This document shows, in pieces, positions 17,391-26,881 of a stretch of DNA of 64,000 nt. Origin of the DNA: Haemophilus parainfluenzae (GTDB lineage: Bacteria; Pseudomonadota; Gammaproteobacteria; Enterobacterales; Pasteurellaceae); assembly GCF_014931415.1 (NCBI RefSeq), contig NZ_CP063121.1:992001-1056000 (forward strand). The letters are read 5' to 3'. The translations under genes were made by a program, and so were the position numbers. Positions within the stretch are counted from its first letter, which is position 1. Each line of letters starts with the position of its first letter. Below the pieces are notes generated by a model. The model saw only the letters and a program-made list of their open reading frames with translations. It made no database searches and was not told the DNA's origin.

Positions 17391-20192
17391 ATGAAAAGAA
17401 TGTTAATCAATGCGACTCAAAAAGAAGAGTTGCGCGTTGCGTTGGTCGATGGCCAGCGTTTATTCGACTTGGATATTGAAAGTCCGGGTCATGAACAGAA
17501 AAAAGCCAATATTTACAAAGGGAAAATCACTCGCGTAGAGCCGAGTTTAGAAGCAGCCTTTGTGGATTATGGGGCAGAGCGCCATGGTTTCCTTCCTTTA
17601 AAAGAAATTGCCCGCGAGTATTTCCCTGCTGATTATGTGTTCCAAGGTCGTCCAAATATCCGTGATATTTTGACCGAAGGCCAAGAAGTGATCGTTCAGG
17701 TGAACAAAGAAGAGCGTGGCAATAAAGGCGCAGCCTTAACCACTTTTGTTTCCCTTGCTGGTAGTTATTTGGTGATTATGCCAAACAATCCGCGTGCAGG
17801 TGGCATTTCTCGCCGTATTGAAGGCGATGAACGTATCGAATTAAAAGAAGCATTGAGTTCTTTAGATGTCCCGGAAGGCGTTGGTCTTATCGTGCGTACA
17901 GCGGGTGTAGGTAAATCACCAGAAGAATTACAATGGGACTTAAAAGTACTTTTACATCATTGGGAAGCGATCAAACAAGCTTCACAAAGCCGTCCAGCGC
18001 CATTCTTAATTCACCAAGAAAGTGATGTGATCGTTCGTGCGATCCGTGATTACTTGCGTCGTGATATCGGTGAGATCTTAATTGATAGCCCGAAAGTATT
18101 TGAAAAAGCGAAAGCACACATCAAACTTGTCCGTCCTGATTTCATCAATCGTGTGAAATTGTATCAAGGCGAAGTACCGTTATTTAGCCACTATCAAATT
18201 GAGTCACAAATTGAATCCGCCTTCCAACGTGAAGTACGTTTACCTTCTGGTGGTTCGATTGTCATTGATGTGACAGAAGCGTTAACAGCTATCGATATCA
18301 ACTCGGCGCGTTCAACTCGTGGTGGTGATATTGAAGAAACGGCATTAAATACGAATCTTGAAGCAGCAGATGAAATTGCTCGTCAATTACGTTTACGTGA
18401 CCTAGGTGGGTTAGTGGTTATCGATTTTATCGATATGACACCGGTTCGTCACCAACGTGAAGTAGAAAACCGTATCCGTGATGCGGTGCGTCAAGACCGT
18501 GCGCGTATTCAAATTAGCCGTATTTCTCGCTTCGGCTTATTGGAAATGTCACGTCAGCGTTTAAGCCCATCATTAGGTGAGTCTTCTCACCATGTTTGCC
18601 CACGCTGTCAAGGTACCGGTAAAGTGCGCGATAACGAAAGCTTATCGCTTTCAATCTTGCGTTTAATCGAAGAAGAAGCATTAAAAGAAAATACCAAACA
18701 AGTACACACTATTGTGCCGGTACAAATTGCGTCTTACTTACTTAACGAAAAACGTAAAGCAGTAAGCAGCATCGAAAAACGCCATGATGTAGAGATTATC
18801 GTGGTGCCAAATGAAGCGATGGAAACCCCGCACTTCAGCGTGTTCCGCGTGCGTGAAGGTGAAGAGCTGAACGAATTAAGCTACAACTTAGCAAAATTCC
18901 ATGAAGCACAAGACGATGCATTCGTACCAGAAGAATCCCTTGTTTCACGTAATATTGAAACAGCAGCCGTGACATCTGAACAAGTGATGGAAAGTGCTGC
19001 AGTATCGCTATCGATCCCAACGGCAGCGCCAGCACCAGTTGAGCGTAAATCCGAAGGTCCTTCACTGTTTGCGAAAATTGTTGCAGCAATTAAAGGTTTA
19101 TTTGCTTCTGAGCCAAAAGAAGAAGAGAAAAACCAAAACAATCGTAATAATCGTAACGGCAATCGTAATAATCGTCGTAATCAAGATCGTCGTAATAATC
19201 GTCGTTCTCGCAACGAAAATAGTGACAATGCGAAAAATACAGACGAAGAAAATGCACGTCCAACTCGTGAGCGTGTGAATAATCGTCGTAATCGTCGCAA
19301 CGTTAATGAAGAGGTTATTGCTGAAAGTGCGGTTAATTTAGCGAATGTTTCTGATGATAATCGTCAAGAAGAAAAAGCAGATAAACCGGTAGCAGAACGT
19401 CGTCAACGTCGTGATTTACGTAAACGCGTTCGCATTGATGACAATGCAAATAACGCCAATGAGAATGTTGTTGAAGCAGTTGAAGTTCCTGCGATTAAAA
19501 ATGAAGTGGTTGAAAACAACGCTGTTGATAATACAGAAGATAAACCACGTCAAGAACGTCAGCGCCGTACACCTCGTCATTTACGAGCATCGAATAATCA
19601 ACGCCGTCGTCGTAATGAAGTGAAGTCCCCAATGCCATTATTTGCAGCGGTAGCTTCTCCAGAATTAGCAAGCGGTAAAGTATGCATCGATTATTCTACT
19701 GTGAATGCCCCGAAAGAAAATAATTTCTTATCGGTGGATGAGTTGCTTGAGCAAGAAAAAACGAAAAAAGGTGTGATTACGCCTGCAACAGGTATTGTTG
19801 TGGAAGAGAAATCAGTTGAAGCACAACCTGCGTTAGATTTCATTACTCAACCGGCAAATGAAGCGGTTCAACAGAAAGTACAAGAATCATTAGAACGTTT
19901 GCATCATAAATCAGAACCTGTTGCTCAAGTTGATACGGCAGAAGTTGAACCACAAGAAAAAGCAAAATTTGTAAGTTCTTATGTGTTCACTGGTCGTGCA
20001 GGTACGATTTCAGCCGTACCACATACAAAAGCAGCCATGACATTAGCGAAAGCACCTGATGATGAGTCTAAACCATTCCCAATTGTAGAATGGACGGAGT
20101 CTCGTTATTACTTTAATGGTAAAGGCGCGGCAGGCCATCATAGTGCAATTAGCCATATTTATTCTGAACCGACAAAAGCGAAAGCAGAGTAA
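17391..20192 (+). CDS. rne: Ribonuclease E
   Basis: A 933-aa endoribonuclease that starts most mRNA decay and matures tRNA and 5S rRNA as the core of the degradosome. The catalytic half (about 1-500) is nearly identical to the family: [22 protein letters not shown], the S1 domain, the DNase I-like region with catalytic Asp ([18 protein letters not shown]) and the Zn-link CPRCQGTG. The C-terminal half is divergent, with an Arg/Asn-rich RNA-binding tract near residues 580-650 and further basic blocks. I chose ATG 17391 because it gives the standard N-terminus; a TTG lies two codons earlier. It is monocistronic with its own terminator. Confidence 0.96.
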   Translation: MKRMLINATQKEELRVALVDGQRLFDLDIESPGHEQKKANIYKGKITRVEPSLEAAFVDYGAERHGFLPLKEIAREYFPADYVFQGRPNIRDILTEGQEVIVQVNKEERGNKGAALTTFVSLAGSYLVIMPNNPRAGGISRRIEGDERIELKEALSSLDVPEGVGLIVRTAGVGKSPEELQWDLKVLLHHWEAIKQASQSRPAPFLIHQESDVIVRAIRDYLRRDIGEILIDSPKVFEKAKAHIKLVRPDFINRVKLYQGEVPLFSHYQIESQIESAFQREVRLPSGGSIVIDVTEALTAIDINSARSTRGGDIEETALNTNLEAADEIARQLRLRDLGGLVVIDFIDMTPVRHQREVENRIRDAVRQDRARIQISRISRFGLLEMSRQRLSPSLGESSHHVCPRCQGTGKVRDNESLSLSILRLIEEEALKENTKQVHTIVPVQIASYLLNEKRKAVSSIEKRHDVEIIVVPNEAMETPHFSVFRVREGEELNELSYNLAKFHEAQDDAFVPEESLVSRNIETAAVTSEQVMESAAVSLSIPTAAPAPVERKSEGPSLFAKIVAAIKGLFASEPKEEEKNQNNRNNRNGNRNNRRNQDRRNNRRSRNENSDNAKNTDEENARPTRERVNNRRNRRNVNEEVIAESAVNLANVSDDNRQEEKADKPVAERRQRRDLRKRVRIDDNANNANENVVEAVEVPAIKNEVVENNAVDNTEDKPRQERQRRTPRHLRASNNQRRRRNEVKSPMPLFAAVASPELASGKVCIDYSTVNAPKENNFLSVDELLEQEKTKKGVITPATGIVVEEKSVEAQPALDFITQPANEAVQQKVQESLERLHHKSEPVAQVDTAEVEPQEKAKFVSSYVFTGRAGTISAVPHTKAAMTLAKAPDDESKPFPIVEWTESRYYFNGKGAAGHHSAISHIYSEPTKAKAE

Positions 20193-20208
20193 TATCTTAA
20201 TCATAAAG

Positions 20209-20234
20209 ACGGAATCAATAGGTTCCGTTTTTTA
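20209..20234 (+). terminator. Terminator after rne
   Basis: ACGGAA and TTCCGT arms around an 8-nt loop, followed by six T. Confidence 0.85.
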
Positions 20235-20300
20235 TTTTGTGTATTTTTAAAACATTGTGATTTAAAAGTAGTCAATCAGATAATTTTTTTATTTTCTTGC

Positions 20301-20329
20301 TTGACGGGGTCGGGGAAAAAACGTATTAT
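20301..20329 (+). promoter_or_regulatory. Promoter of tRNA-Ser
   Basis: TTGACG, 17-bp spacer, TATTAT: near-consensus sigma-70 promoter about 18 nt upstream of the tRNA. Confidence 0.8.
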
Positions 20330-20347
20330 TCACCTCGCTTAAATCAC

Positions 20348-20437
20348 GGAGGAATGGTCGAGTGGTTGAAGGCACCGGTCTTGAAAACCGGCGAGGGTTT
20401 ACGCCCTCCGTGAGTTCGAATCTCACTTCCTCCGCCA
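20348..20437 (+). tRNA. tRNA-Ser (TGA anticodon)
   Basis: A 90-nt type II tRNA with encoded CCA. The acceptor stem GGAGGAA pairs with TTCCTCC. The anticodon loop CTTGAAA gives TGA, reading UCA and related serine codons. The long variable arm (CGAGGGTTTACGCCCTCCG) is typical of serine tRNA. Confidence 0.96.
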
Positions 20438-20447
20438 TCAAATTCAA

Positions 20448-20480
20448 AAAATCCCTAAGTCGAAAGATTTAGGGATTTTT
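20448..20480 (+). terminator. Terminator after tRNA-Ser
   Basis: AAATCCCTAA and TTAGGGATTT arms, then T-run. It may also serve priC on the other strand. Confidence 0.85.
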
Positions 20481-20506
20481 GCTTTTCAGTCTATTTCAAA
20501 AAAATC

Positions 20507-21088
20507 TTATTTCTTGACCGCACTTTCTTGGGCTTCTTTGAAGGCAAGGTATTCTTCTAAGGTCTCAATGGCTTCTAAACATTTTTGACGACGCGTTAAA
20601 TAAATTGCGGCTGTTTGCTTATGTACATCTCGTTGAATATCTGTTTGAGCCGTATTCGCTTGTGCTTTAGCTTCTTCGTATTTTTCCGTGAGTTGCTGCA
20701 AGGCTTCATAATATTTTTCTAGACGCTCTCTTGGCGGAAGTCGATGAATGCTATGCTGTGATTTACTGCTTGTAACTGGTTGTTCCATTTTTTTCGGTTG
20801 AATAGCTTTTTTATGTTTGCGATTTATGGCCTCACTCAATGCGGTACATTGCCCTAAAAGATGTTCAGCCATAAATACAATTTGTTCTTCATTTTGATGG
20901 GGAAGGTTACATAGCTTTGTTAAGCTTTTCTGGATTTCGTTGAGATAAAAGCCGACGGTTTCAAAATCTTCGGTAAATAAAGTGCGGTTAAATTTAGCGT
21001 TGATTTTTTTATCAGAGTCAGCTTGATAGGCTTGCGTTAGTTGCTGTACTTTTTGTTCGAGCGTATTGAGTAATGATTGAATAGACAT
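20507..21088 (-). CDS. priC: Primosomal replication protein PriC (N'')
   Basis: A 193-aa protein of the PriC family, which loads the replicative helicase at stalled forks in the PriC-dependent restart route. The sequence is mostly helical with many Gln, Lys and Glu residues. It shows the family pattern RLPPRERLEKYYEALQQLTEKYEEA and a C-terminal RRQKCLEAIETLEEYLAFKE. Motifs are weak in this family, so confidence is moderate to high. It lies between the tRNA-Ser terminator and the NhaC-like gene, all on the minus strand. A terminator just upstream makes it a separate unit. Confidence 0.82.
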   Translation of the reverse strand: MSIQSLLNTLEQKVQQLTQAYQADSDKKINAKFNRTLFTEDFETVGFYLNEIQKSLTKLCNLPHQNEEQIVFMAEHLLGQCTALSEAINRKHKKAIQPKKMEQPVTSSKSQHSIHRLPPRERLEKYYEALQQLTEKYEEAKAQANTAQTDIQRDVHKQTAAIYLTRRQKCLEAIETLEEYLAFKEAQESAVKK

Positions 21089-21122
21089 AAAAAAATCCCC
21101 GCATAATGAATGCAGGGATTAT
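21089..21122 (-). terminator. Terminator of the NhaC-like transporter gene
   Basis: On the minus strand AATCCCTGCAT and ATGCGGGGATT arms (one G-T and a mismatch), followed by seven T. It overlaps the priC ribosome-binding region. Confidence 0.75.
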
Positions 21123-21127
21123 AACGA

Positions 21128-22480
21128 TTAAAGGGTCATGGCTGCAATCCAACCGAACGCTAATAATGGAATGTTGTAGTGAATAAAGGTTGGTACAACA
21201 GAATCCCAAATGTGGTCGTGTTTACCATCCATATTCAAACCGGATGTTGGACCAAGTGTGGAGTCAGAAGCCGGTGAACCTGCATCTCCTAATGCCGCCG
21301 CTACACCTACGATAGCCACTGTCGCAAGTGATGAGAAACCAAAAGAGAGACAAAGTGGTACATAGATTGAGGTGATAATTGGCACGGTTGAGAAAGAAGA
21401 ACCAATACCCATGGTAATCAATAACCCAACGAGTAGCATTAAGAATGCCGCAACGCCTTTGCTTTGAATTACACCAGTTGAAAGTGCATCAACTAATTCT
21501 TTCACGCCACTTGTGGAATTAATGACATTAGCGAAACCAGAAGCCGCAATCATCACAAAGCCGATCATTGCCATTAAGCGTAAACCTTGTTGGAAAATGT
21601 CGTTACTTTCTTTGAGTTTGAAAATACCAAAAGCACCGAAAATTACTAAACCGACTAAACCACCAATGATAGTTGAACTTGTGAAAAGCTGTGTGGCAAA
21701 AGTCGCGACAATGGCGACCGCACTTGCGGTAATTTGAATTGGTTTAATGTTCGCAATGTGTTGTTCAATTTCACTTGTAGTTGGTTCTGCCGTTGTCACA
21801 ACATACTCGCGCGGTTTGCGATAGGTAACAAATACGGCAGTGAGTAAACCAAGAATCATACCAATAACAGGGATAAGCATAGCGAAAGAAACTTCACCAA
21901 CACTGGTTTGTAAACCGAGTGGAGCACCAGCCAGATTGATATTTTTTACTAAAACGCTTTCGATAAAGATTTTCCCGAAGCCAACCGGCAAGATCATATA
22001 GGTTGCGGTTAAACCAAAGGTAATAATACAAGCCACTGCACGACGATCGATTTTTAAACGGTTAAAAATAGAAAGTAAAGGCGGTACCACAATCGGAATA
22101 AACGCAATGTGTACTGGGAGCAAGTTTTGGGATGAAATTGAGAATAAAAGCAAAATACCAAGTAGCATATATTTAAACCAAGCTAAATTTTTGCCGGTTG
22201 GTGTTTTGTTCATTCGAGTAATAATTTTATAAGCAAGCAAATCAGTGATGCCAGATTTTGAAATCGCAATGGCAAATGCACCGAGCATCGCATAGTTCAT
22301 GGCAACTTCAGCACCACCACCTAAACCACCTGTAAAGGCTTCAATGGTTTTGCTTAAACCTAAGTCTCCGCATAAACCAGCTGTAAGGGCCGAAATCACA
22401 AGTGCGATAACCACGTTCACGCGCAGTAAGCTTAACGCCAGTAGCACGACAATTGAAATAACAACGGGATTAGATAGCAT
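21128..22480 (-). CDS. NhaC-like antiporter-family membrane protein, candidate histidine transporter
   Basis: A 450-aa membrane protein with about eleven or twelve hydrophobic segments. It belongs to the Na+/H+ antiporter family that includes B. subtilis YuiF. Landmarks are the N-terminal VVLLALSLLRVNVVIALVISALTAGL, the GLGGGAEVAMNYAMLGAFAIAISKSG segment and a conserved ALGDAGSPASDSTLGPTSGLN motif near the C-terminus. The family name suggests sodium/proton exchange, but the gene sits behind a complete histidine attenuator (22591-22731). I recall that yuiF-type genes have been proposed as histidine transporters on this kind of evidence. Histidine import, perhaps driven by H+ or Na+, is therefore the better guess. 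AAGGAA precedes the ATG. Confidence 0.8.
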   Translation of the reverse strand: MLSNPVVISIVVLLALSLLRVNVVIALVISALTAGLCGDLGLSKTIEAFTGGLGGGAEVAMNYAMLGAFAIAISKSGITDLLAYKIITRMNKTPTGKNLAWFKYMLLGILLLFSISSQNLLPVHIAFIPIVVPPLLSIFNRLKIDRRAVACIITFGLTATYMILPVGFGKIFIESVLVKNINLAGAPLGLQTSVGEVSFAMLIPVIGMILGLLTAVFVTYRKPREYVVTTAEPTTSEIEQHIANIKPIQITASAVAIVATFATQLFTSSTIIGGLVGLVIFGAFGIFKLKESNDIFQQGLRLMAMIGFVMIAASGFANVINSTSGVKELVDALSTGVIQSKGVAAFLMLLVGLLITMGIGSSFSTVPIITSIYVPLCLSFGFSSLATVAIVGVAAALGDAGSPASDSTLGPTSGLNMDGKHDHIWDSVVPTFIHYNIPLLAFGWIAAMTL

Positions 22481-22590
22481 ATTGTTGTTCCTTATTGATT
22501 AATTAAAATAAAAAGGTCGCATAAAAGAAAATTGATTTAAGGTTAAATGTCGCATAGTAATAAACTCCTGTAAATTGATAATAAAACAAA

Positions 22591-22618
22591 ACCCCTCGAA
22601 AGTTGCCTTCCGAGGGGT
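22591..22618 (-). terminator. Histidine attenuator terminator with competing antiterminator
   Basis: On the minus strand ACCCCTCG and CGAGGGGT arms end in a T-rich run (TTTGTTTT). The 8-mer CTCGGAAG at its 5' side (22607-22614) is the exact complement of CTTCCGAG at 22647-22654, which can form an antiterminator. That upstream copy can instead fold into GGAAGA-TT-TCTTCC (22650-22663). This is the full protector/antiterminator/terminator logic of amino-acid attenuation. Confidence 0.9.
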
Positions 22619-22686
22619 AAGATTTTTTTGATCTTTATCTTGTCAGCTCGGAAGAAATCTTCCAAGCACGCCAACAGCCTGAAAGA

Positions 22687-22731
22687 TTATTCAGTTGAAT
22701 GGCGATGATGGTGACGAAGGATAAAGTTCAT
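22687..22731 (-). CDS. Histidine leader peptide
   Basis: A 14-codon reading frame encoding MNFILRHHHRHSTE, with three consecutive His codons and a fourth after Arg. It is too short for ordinary gene finding. It precedes the attenuator hairpins at 22591-22663 and the NhaC-like gene. When charged tRNA-His is scarce the ribosome would stall on the His codons, let the antiterminator form and allow read-through. The His cluster, position and complementary stems together make this secure without an alignment. Confidence 0.9.
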   Translation of the reverse strand: MNFILRHHHRHSTE

Positions 22732-22773
22732 TTGAAACTCTCTTATTTAGATAACTAAATCGAATTACTTTTT

Positions 22774-22802
22774 AAAATACGGTAAACCGAAAACGATTGC
22801 AA
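22774..22802 (-). promoter_or_regulatory. Promoter of the histidine leader and transporter, with PurR-like site
   Basis: On the minus strand TTGCAA, 17-bp spacer, TATTTT. The region TTGCAATCGTTTTCGG (22787-22802) overlaps the -35 element and matches 11 of 16 positions of the PurR operator ACGCAAACGTTTGCGT. PurR control is only a suggestion. Confidence 0.5.
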
Positions 22803-22828
22803 GCCTTTTTTCTAAAAAATTTTGAAAA

Positions 22829-23518
22829 TTAAAGTGCGGTCTGATTTTCAGCTGTTTTTTCTGTTTCATTTGTTTGAGCAATATGCGGGAAACCACCAAG
22901 CTCTTTTAAATGATTCACCATATAGCAAAATAATTCTGCCGTACGCTCAGTATCATATAGCGCAGAGTGTGCTTGTTTACCATCAAAAGGAATTTTTGCT
23001 GCTTGGCATGCTTTGACGAGCACTGTTTGTCCAAACATAAAACCGGCAAGTGTTGCCGTATCAAACATCCCAAAAGGGTGGAATGGATTGCGTTTTACGC
23101 CCGTACGTTCTGCAGCAGCCATCACGAAACTTTGGTCAAAAGCCGCATTGTGCGCCACGATGATAGAACGCTGACATTCAGCATCTTTTTGTCCACGACG
23201 CACCATTTGGAACAAACCTGTGATGGCATCTAATTCAGATACTGCACCACGTAATGGATTGTGAATATCAATTCCATTGAATTTGAGAGATTCGGGATTA
23301 ATATTTGCCCCCTCAAATGGTTCAATATGAAAATGGCATTTTTGGTCAGGTTGTAAATTGCCATTTTCATCCATTTTTAAGGTGATTGCCGCAAGCTCTA
23401 AAAGTGCATCTTTTTTGGCATCAAACCCAGCTGTTTCCACATCAATAATGACAGGGAAATAGCCACGGAACCGATTTTTTAATTGATGGTGATAAGGAAT
23501 TTCAGGTGTATCTGACAC
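22829..23518 (-). CDS. rnt: Ribonuclease T
   Basis: A 229-aa DEDD-type 3'-5' exonuclease that trims the 3' ends of tRNA and other stable RNAs. Exo I motif [11 protein letters not shown] (catalytic D and E), Exo [12 protein letters not shown] and Exo [17 protein letters not shown] are present, with the DEDDh histidine. The N-terminus ([24 protein letters not shown]) is specific to RNase T. gloA lies directly upstream with a 10-bp gap, so the two are co-transcribed. Confidence 0.95.
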   Translation of the reverse strand: MSDTPEIPYHHQLKNRFRGYFPVIIDVETAGFDAKKDALLELAAITLKMDENGNLQPDQKCHFHIEPFEGANINPESLKFNGIDIHNPLRGAVSELDAITGLFQMVRRGQKDAECQRSIIVAHNAAFDQSFVMAAAERTGVKRNPFHPFGMFDTATLAGFMFGQTVLVKACQAAKIPFDGKQAHSALYDTERTAELFCYMVNHLKELGGFPHIAQTNETEKTAENQTAL

Positions 23519-23528
23519 AATGTATTCC

Positions 23529-23936
23529 TTAATTTCCTAAAGCTGATTTTGCACTTTTGTTTTCGATAAATTCGATCTTATAACCATCTGGATCTTCAAC
23601 AAAGGCAATCACAGTTGTGCCACCTTTAACCGGGCCGGCTTCGCGAGTCACTTTACCGCCATGAGCACGTACCGCTTCACAAGTTGCGTAAATATCATCT
23701 ACACCAATAGCAATATGCCCGTAAGCATTACCAAGATCATATTCAGTTACGCCCCAGTTGTATGTTAATTCAATTTCTGCAGCGCTTTCGCCATCTTCGT
23801 AACCTAAAAAAGCAAGCGTATATTTATACTCAGGGTTTTCACTTGTGCGTAATAAACGCATACCTAAAACATCTTGATAAAATTTAATAGAGCGGTCTAA
23901 ATCACCTACTCGAAGCATTGTGTGTAAAATTTGCAT
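23529..23936 (-). CDS. gloA: Lactoylglutathione lyase (glyoxalase I)
   Basis: A 135-aa metalloenzyme that converts the methylglyoxal-glutathione hemithioacetal to S-lactoylglutathione. The metal ligands are in the expected places: H5 in [16 protein letters not shown], a Glu in [10 protein letters not shown], His in [10 protein letters not shown] and Glu in YKIEFIE. It is the Ni/Co-type short form, as in E. coli. I chose the start at 23936, after GGAGAAC; a longer frame adds 28 residues not seen in the family. It is the first gene of gloA-rnt. Confidence 0.96.
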   Translation of the reverse strand: MQILHTMLRVGDLDRSIKFYQDVLGMRLLRTSENPEYKYTLAFLGYEDGESAAEIELTYNWGVTEYDLGNAYGHIAIGVDDIYATCEAVRAHGGKVTREAGPVKGGTTVIAFVEDPDGYKIEFIENKSAKSALGN

Positions 23937-24162
23937 TTTGTTCTCCTCCATTATCTTTAGGTTAAAAATTCTACCATAAAATGCAATTTGGCGCGAATGG
24001 AACTTAAATTTTAGATTCAAGGAAAATATTTTTTATACTTCTATTTTGTGAAATTAGTGTCATAATTTGAAAAATATAGACAGTGATGTTGAGTTCGTTA
24101 TAAGAAAAAATGGTTCATGGATGTCACTATTAATTCAAACCAAAGTAAATATGGGTATTTAT

Positions 24163-25872
24163 ATGAAAAAGAATATTTTACTCTCAGTGTTTCTAGCATG
24201 TACGAGTATGTCTATTTGGGCACAATCATTGAACGATAATTCATCACATTCAGTAAATAAGGCTCACTCGAATGTTGAACATTCCGTAAATTTATATGCA
24301 ACGAATAGTCAAACTACTAATAACAGCGCAAGTTCTAAAATTGCTGATAATGGAGTCAGTATTATTGAGGCAAAAGGGTGGTTAGAAAGTGTTTATGTTA
24401 AGTGGAAGCCTTTAGAAGGAGTCGATTCCTATCGTGTTTATATAAAAGGCGGACAATATACGGATTATATGCCTATCGATGCTGAATTGATACGAGCATA
24501 TAATGGATATATGAGAGCAGATATTCCAGGGCTTAAGGCAAGTAGCTATTCATTGAAAGTGATGGCGATAAAAGGAGGAGCTGAAACCTTGTTTAGTGAA
24601 GTAACAGCTCTGCAAGTGAAAAATTACAGTCGAGAAGGTTTTGCCCATAAAGACTTCTCTGGAGTTGGAGCTTATAACGATGATGGTTCTCTGAAATCCA
24701 ATGCAGTGGTTATCTATGTGAATAAAGACAATGCGAAGACTGTCACTGCTCATTTAAGTAATGGATCCTTTACTGGACTTCAATCTATTCTCAATGCTTA
24801 TCAGAAAGGCAATGTTACTACGCCATTGGCATTAAGAGTTCTTGGTTTAATAAAAAATGGCGATACAGATACTTTTGGAAGTAGTTCTGAAGGCATTCAA
24901 ATTAAAGGAAAGAAAGCCGATAGCGAAATGAACATTACCATCGAAGGTATTGGAGAAGATGCTACTATCTATGGTTTTGGTTTTTTAGTCAGAAATGCTA
25001 AAAGTATTGAGTTTCGTAATTTAGGAATTATGCGAGCGATGGATGATGGCATATCACTTGATACTGATAATTCTAATATTTGGATTCACCATATTGATGT
25101 CTTTTACGGTAAATCTGGAAGTGGTGATCATGCGAAAGGTGATGGTGCCATTGATGTGAAGACAAATTCTAAATTCGTTACAATTGATCATTGTCATTTC
25201 TGGGATACAGGAAAAACAAGCATGGCTGGAATGAAGAGTGAGTCTGGACCGAATTATATTACCTATCATCATAATTGGTTTGATCACAGTGATTCTCGTC
25301 ATGCTCGAGTTCGCACAATGAGTGTACATATGTGGAATAATTTCTATGATGGTTGTGCTAAGTATGGTATTGGTGCAACGATGGGATCGAGCGTATTTTC
25401 TGAAAATAACTTTTTCCGGGCAACGAAAGAGCCTATTTTGATTTCTCGACAAGGTAATGATGCAAATGGTGCAGGTAAATTCTCTGGTGAAGCAGGTGGC
25501 ATGATAAAAGAATATGGAAGTATTTTTGCAGAGAAGGGAACAGCAGAAAGTTATTCTCCAATTACCTATGCAGCTAACAATAAAAGCTTTGATTTCTTCC
25601 AAGCAACTTCTCGTGATGAGAAAGTACCATCTTCGGTAGTATCACTCAACGGAGGTAATACTTATAACAATTTTGATACGACTTCATCGTTAATGTATTC
25701 CTATACACCAGATGCAACATCTATGGTGCCTGAACGTGTAACTGGCTATTATGGTGCTGGTCGTCTTAATCATGGTTCGTTAAAATTTAAGTTTGATAAT
25801 GCTGTAGAAGATAATAACTCGGCACCAATTCCTGCATTGGAAGCGTTAATAGATAATTATACGGGGAAATAA
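24163..25872 (+). CDS. Secreted pectate lyase, polysaccharide lyase family 1, with Fn3-like N-domain
   Basis: A 569-aa protein with a signal peptide (MKKNILLSVFLACTSMSIWAQ). Residues about 60-155 resemble a fibronectin type III fold (ESVYVKWKPLEGVDSYRVYI). The rest is a right-handed beta-helix of the PL1 type, with WIHHIDVFYG near 307, FVTIDHCHFWDTGKTSMAGMK and YHHNWFDHSDSRHARVR at 368-384. The RxPxxR catalytic motif appears as R379-H-A-R-V-R384, with Ala for Pro. PL1 enzymes cleave polygalacturonate by calcium-dependent beta-elimination. The start at 24163 opens the signal peptide; longer forms begin at 24151 or 24067. Use of AGA, GGA and CGA codons differs from its neighbours and I saw no uptake-signal core inside. 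Horizontal transfer is likely, and the domain layout recalls Bacteroidetes enzymes. Confidence 0.8.
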   Translation: MKKNILLSVFLACTSMSIWAQSLNDNSSHSVNKAHSNVEHSVNLYATNSQTTNNSASSKIADNGVSIIEAKGWLESVYVKWKPLEGVDSYRVYIKGGQYTDYMPIDAELIRAYNGYMRADIPGLKASSYSLKVMAIKGGAETLFSEVTALQVKNYSREGFAHKDFSGVGAYNDDGSLKSNAVVIYVNKDNAKTVTAHLSNGSFTGLQSILNAYQKGNVTTPLALRVLGLIKNGDTDTFGSSSEGIQIKGKKADSEMNITIEGIGEDATIYGFGFLVRNAKSIEFRNLGIMRAMDDGISLDTDNSNIWIHHIDVFYGKSGSGDHAKGDGAIDVKTNSKFVTIDHCHFWDTGKTSMAGMKSESGPNYITYHHNWFDHSDSRHARVRTMSVHMWNNFYDGCAKYGIGATMGSSVFSENNFFRATKEPILISRQGNDANGAGKFSGEAGGMIKEYGSIFAEKGTAESYSPITYAANNKSFDFFQATSRDEKVPSSVVSLNGGNTYNNFDTTSSLMYSYTPDATSMVPERVTGYYGAGRLNHGSLKFKFDNAVEDNNSAPIPALEALIDNYTGK

Positions 25873-25918
25873 TTGAGCTATCTTATTCCATAAGCCTAAT
25901 TAACGTTAATTACATATA

Positions 25919-25968
25919 AAAAGTGCGGTCAAAAACTATGATGTTTTTTGACCGCACTTTATTTTTTT
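25919..25968. terminator. Paired uptake-signal terminator
   Basis: AAGTGCGGTCAAAAA and TTTTTTGACCGCACTT are inverted uptake signals flanked by A and T runs. It probably terminates both the pectate lyase gene and the convergent cmoA. Confidence 0.88.
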
Positions 25969-25971
25969 AGT

Positions 25972-26733
<762 letters not shown>

Positions 26734-26881
26734 TTAGATAAAATGCAAAAAACTGCGGTCATTTTAGTGAAAGTTTTTAAAGGATCAAATAAATTTCGCT
26801 TTTCAATTTAAATGCCCCGTCTTTTTCCGTATAATCAACGCGTTAATTATCCATTTTTAGAAAAATGAAAGGAATATAGAA

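Noticed and set aside
24067-24162. Longer start for the pectate lyase
   Set aside because: It would bury the signal peptide at residue 33; the start at 24163 gives a normal signal peptide.
25054-25602. A 182-codon frame antisense to the pectate lyase gene
   Set aside because: No ribosome binding site and no family pattern, while the plus-strand frame has clear PL1 motifs.
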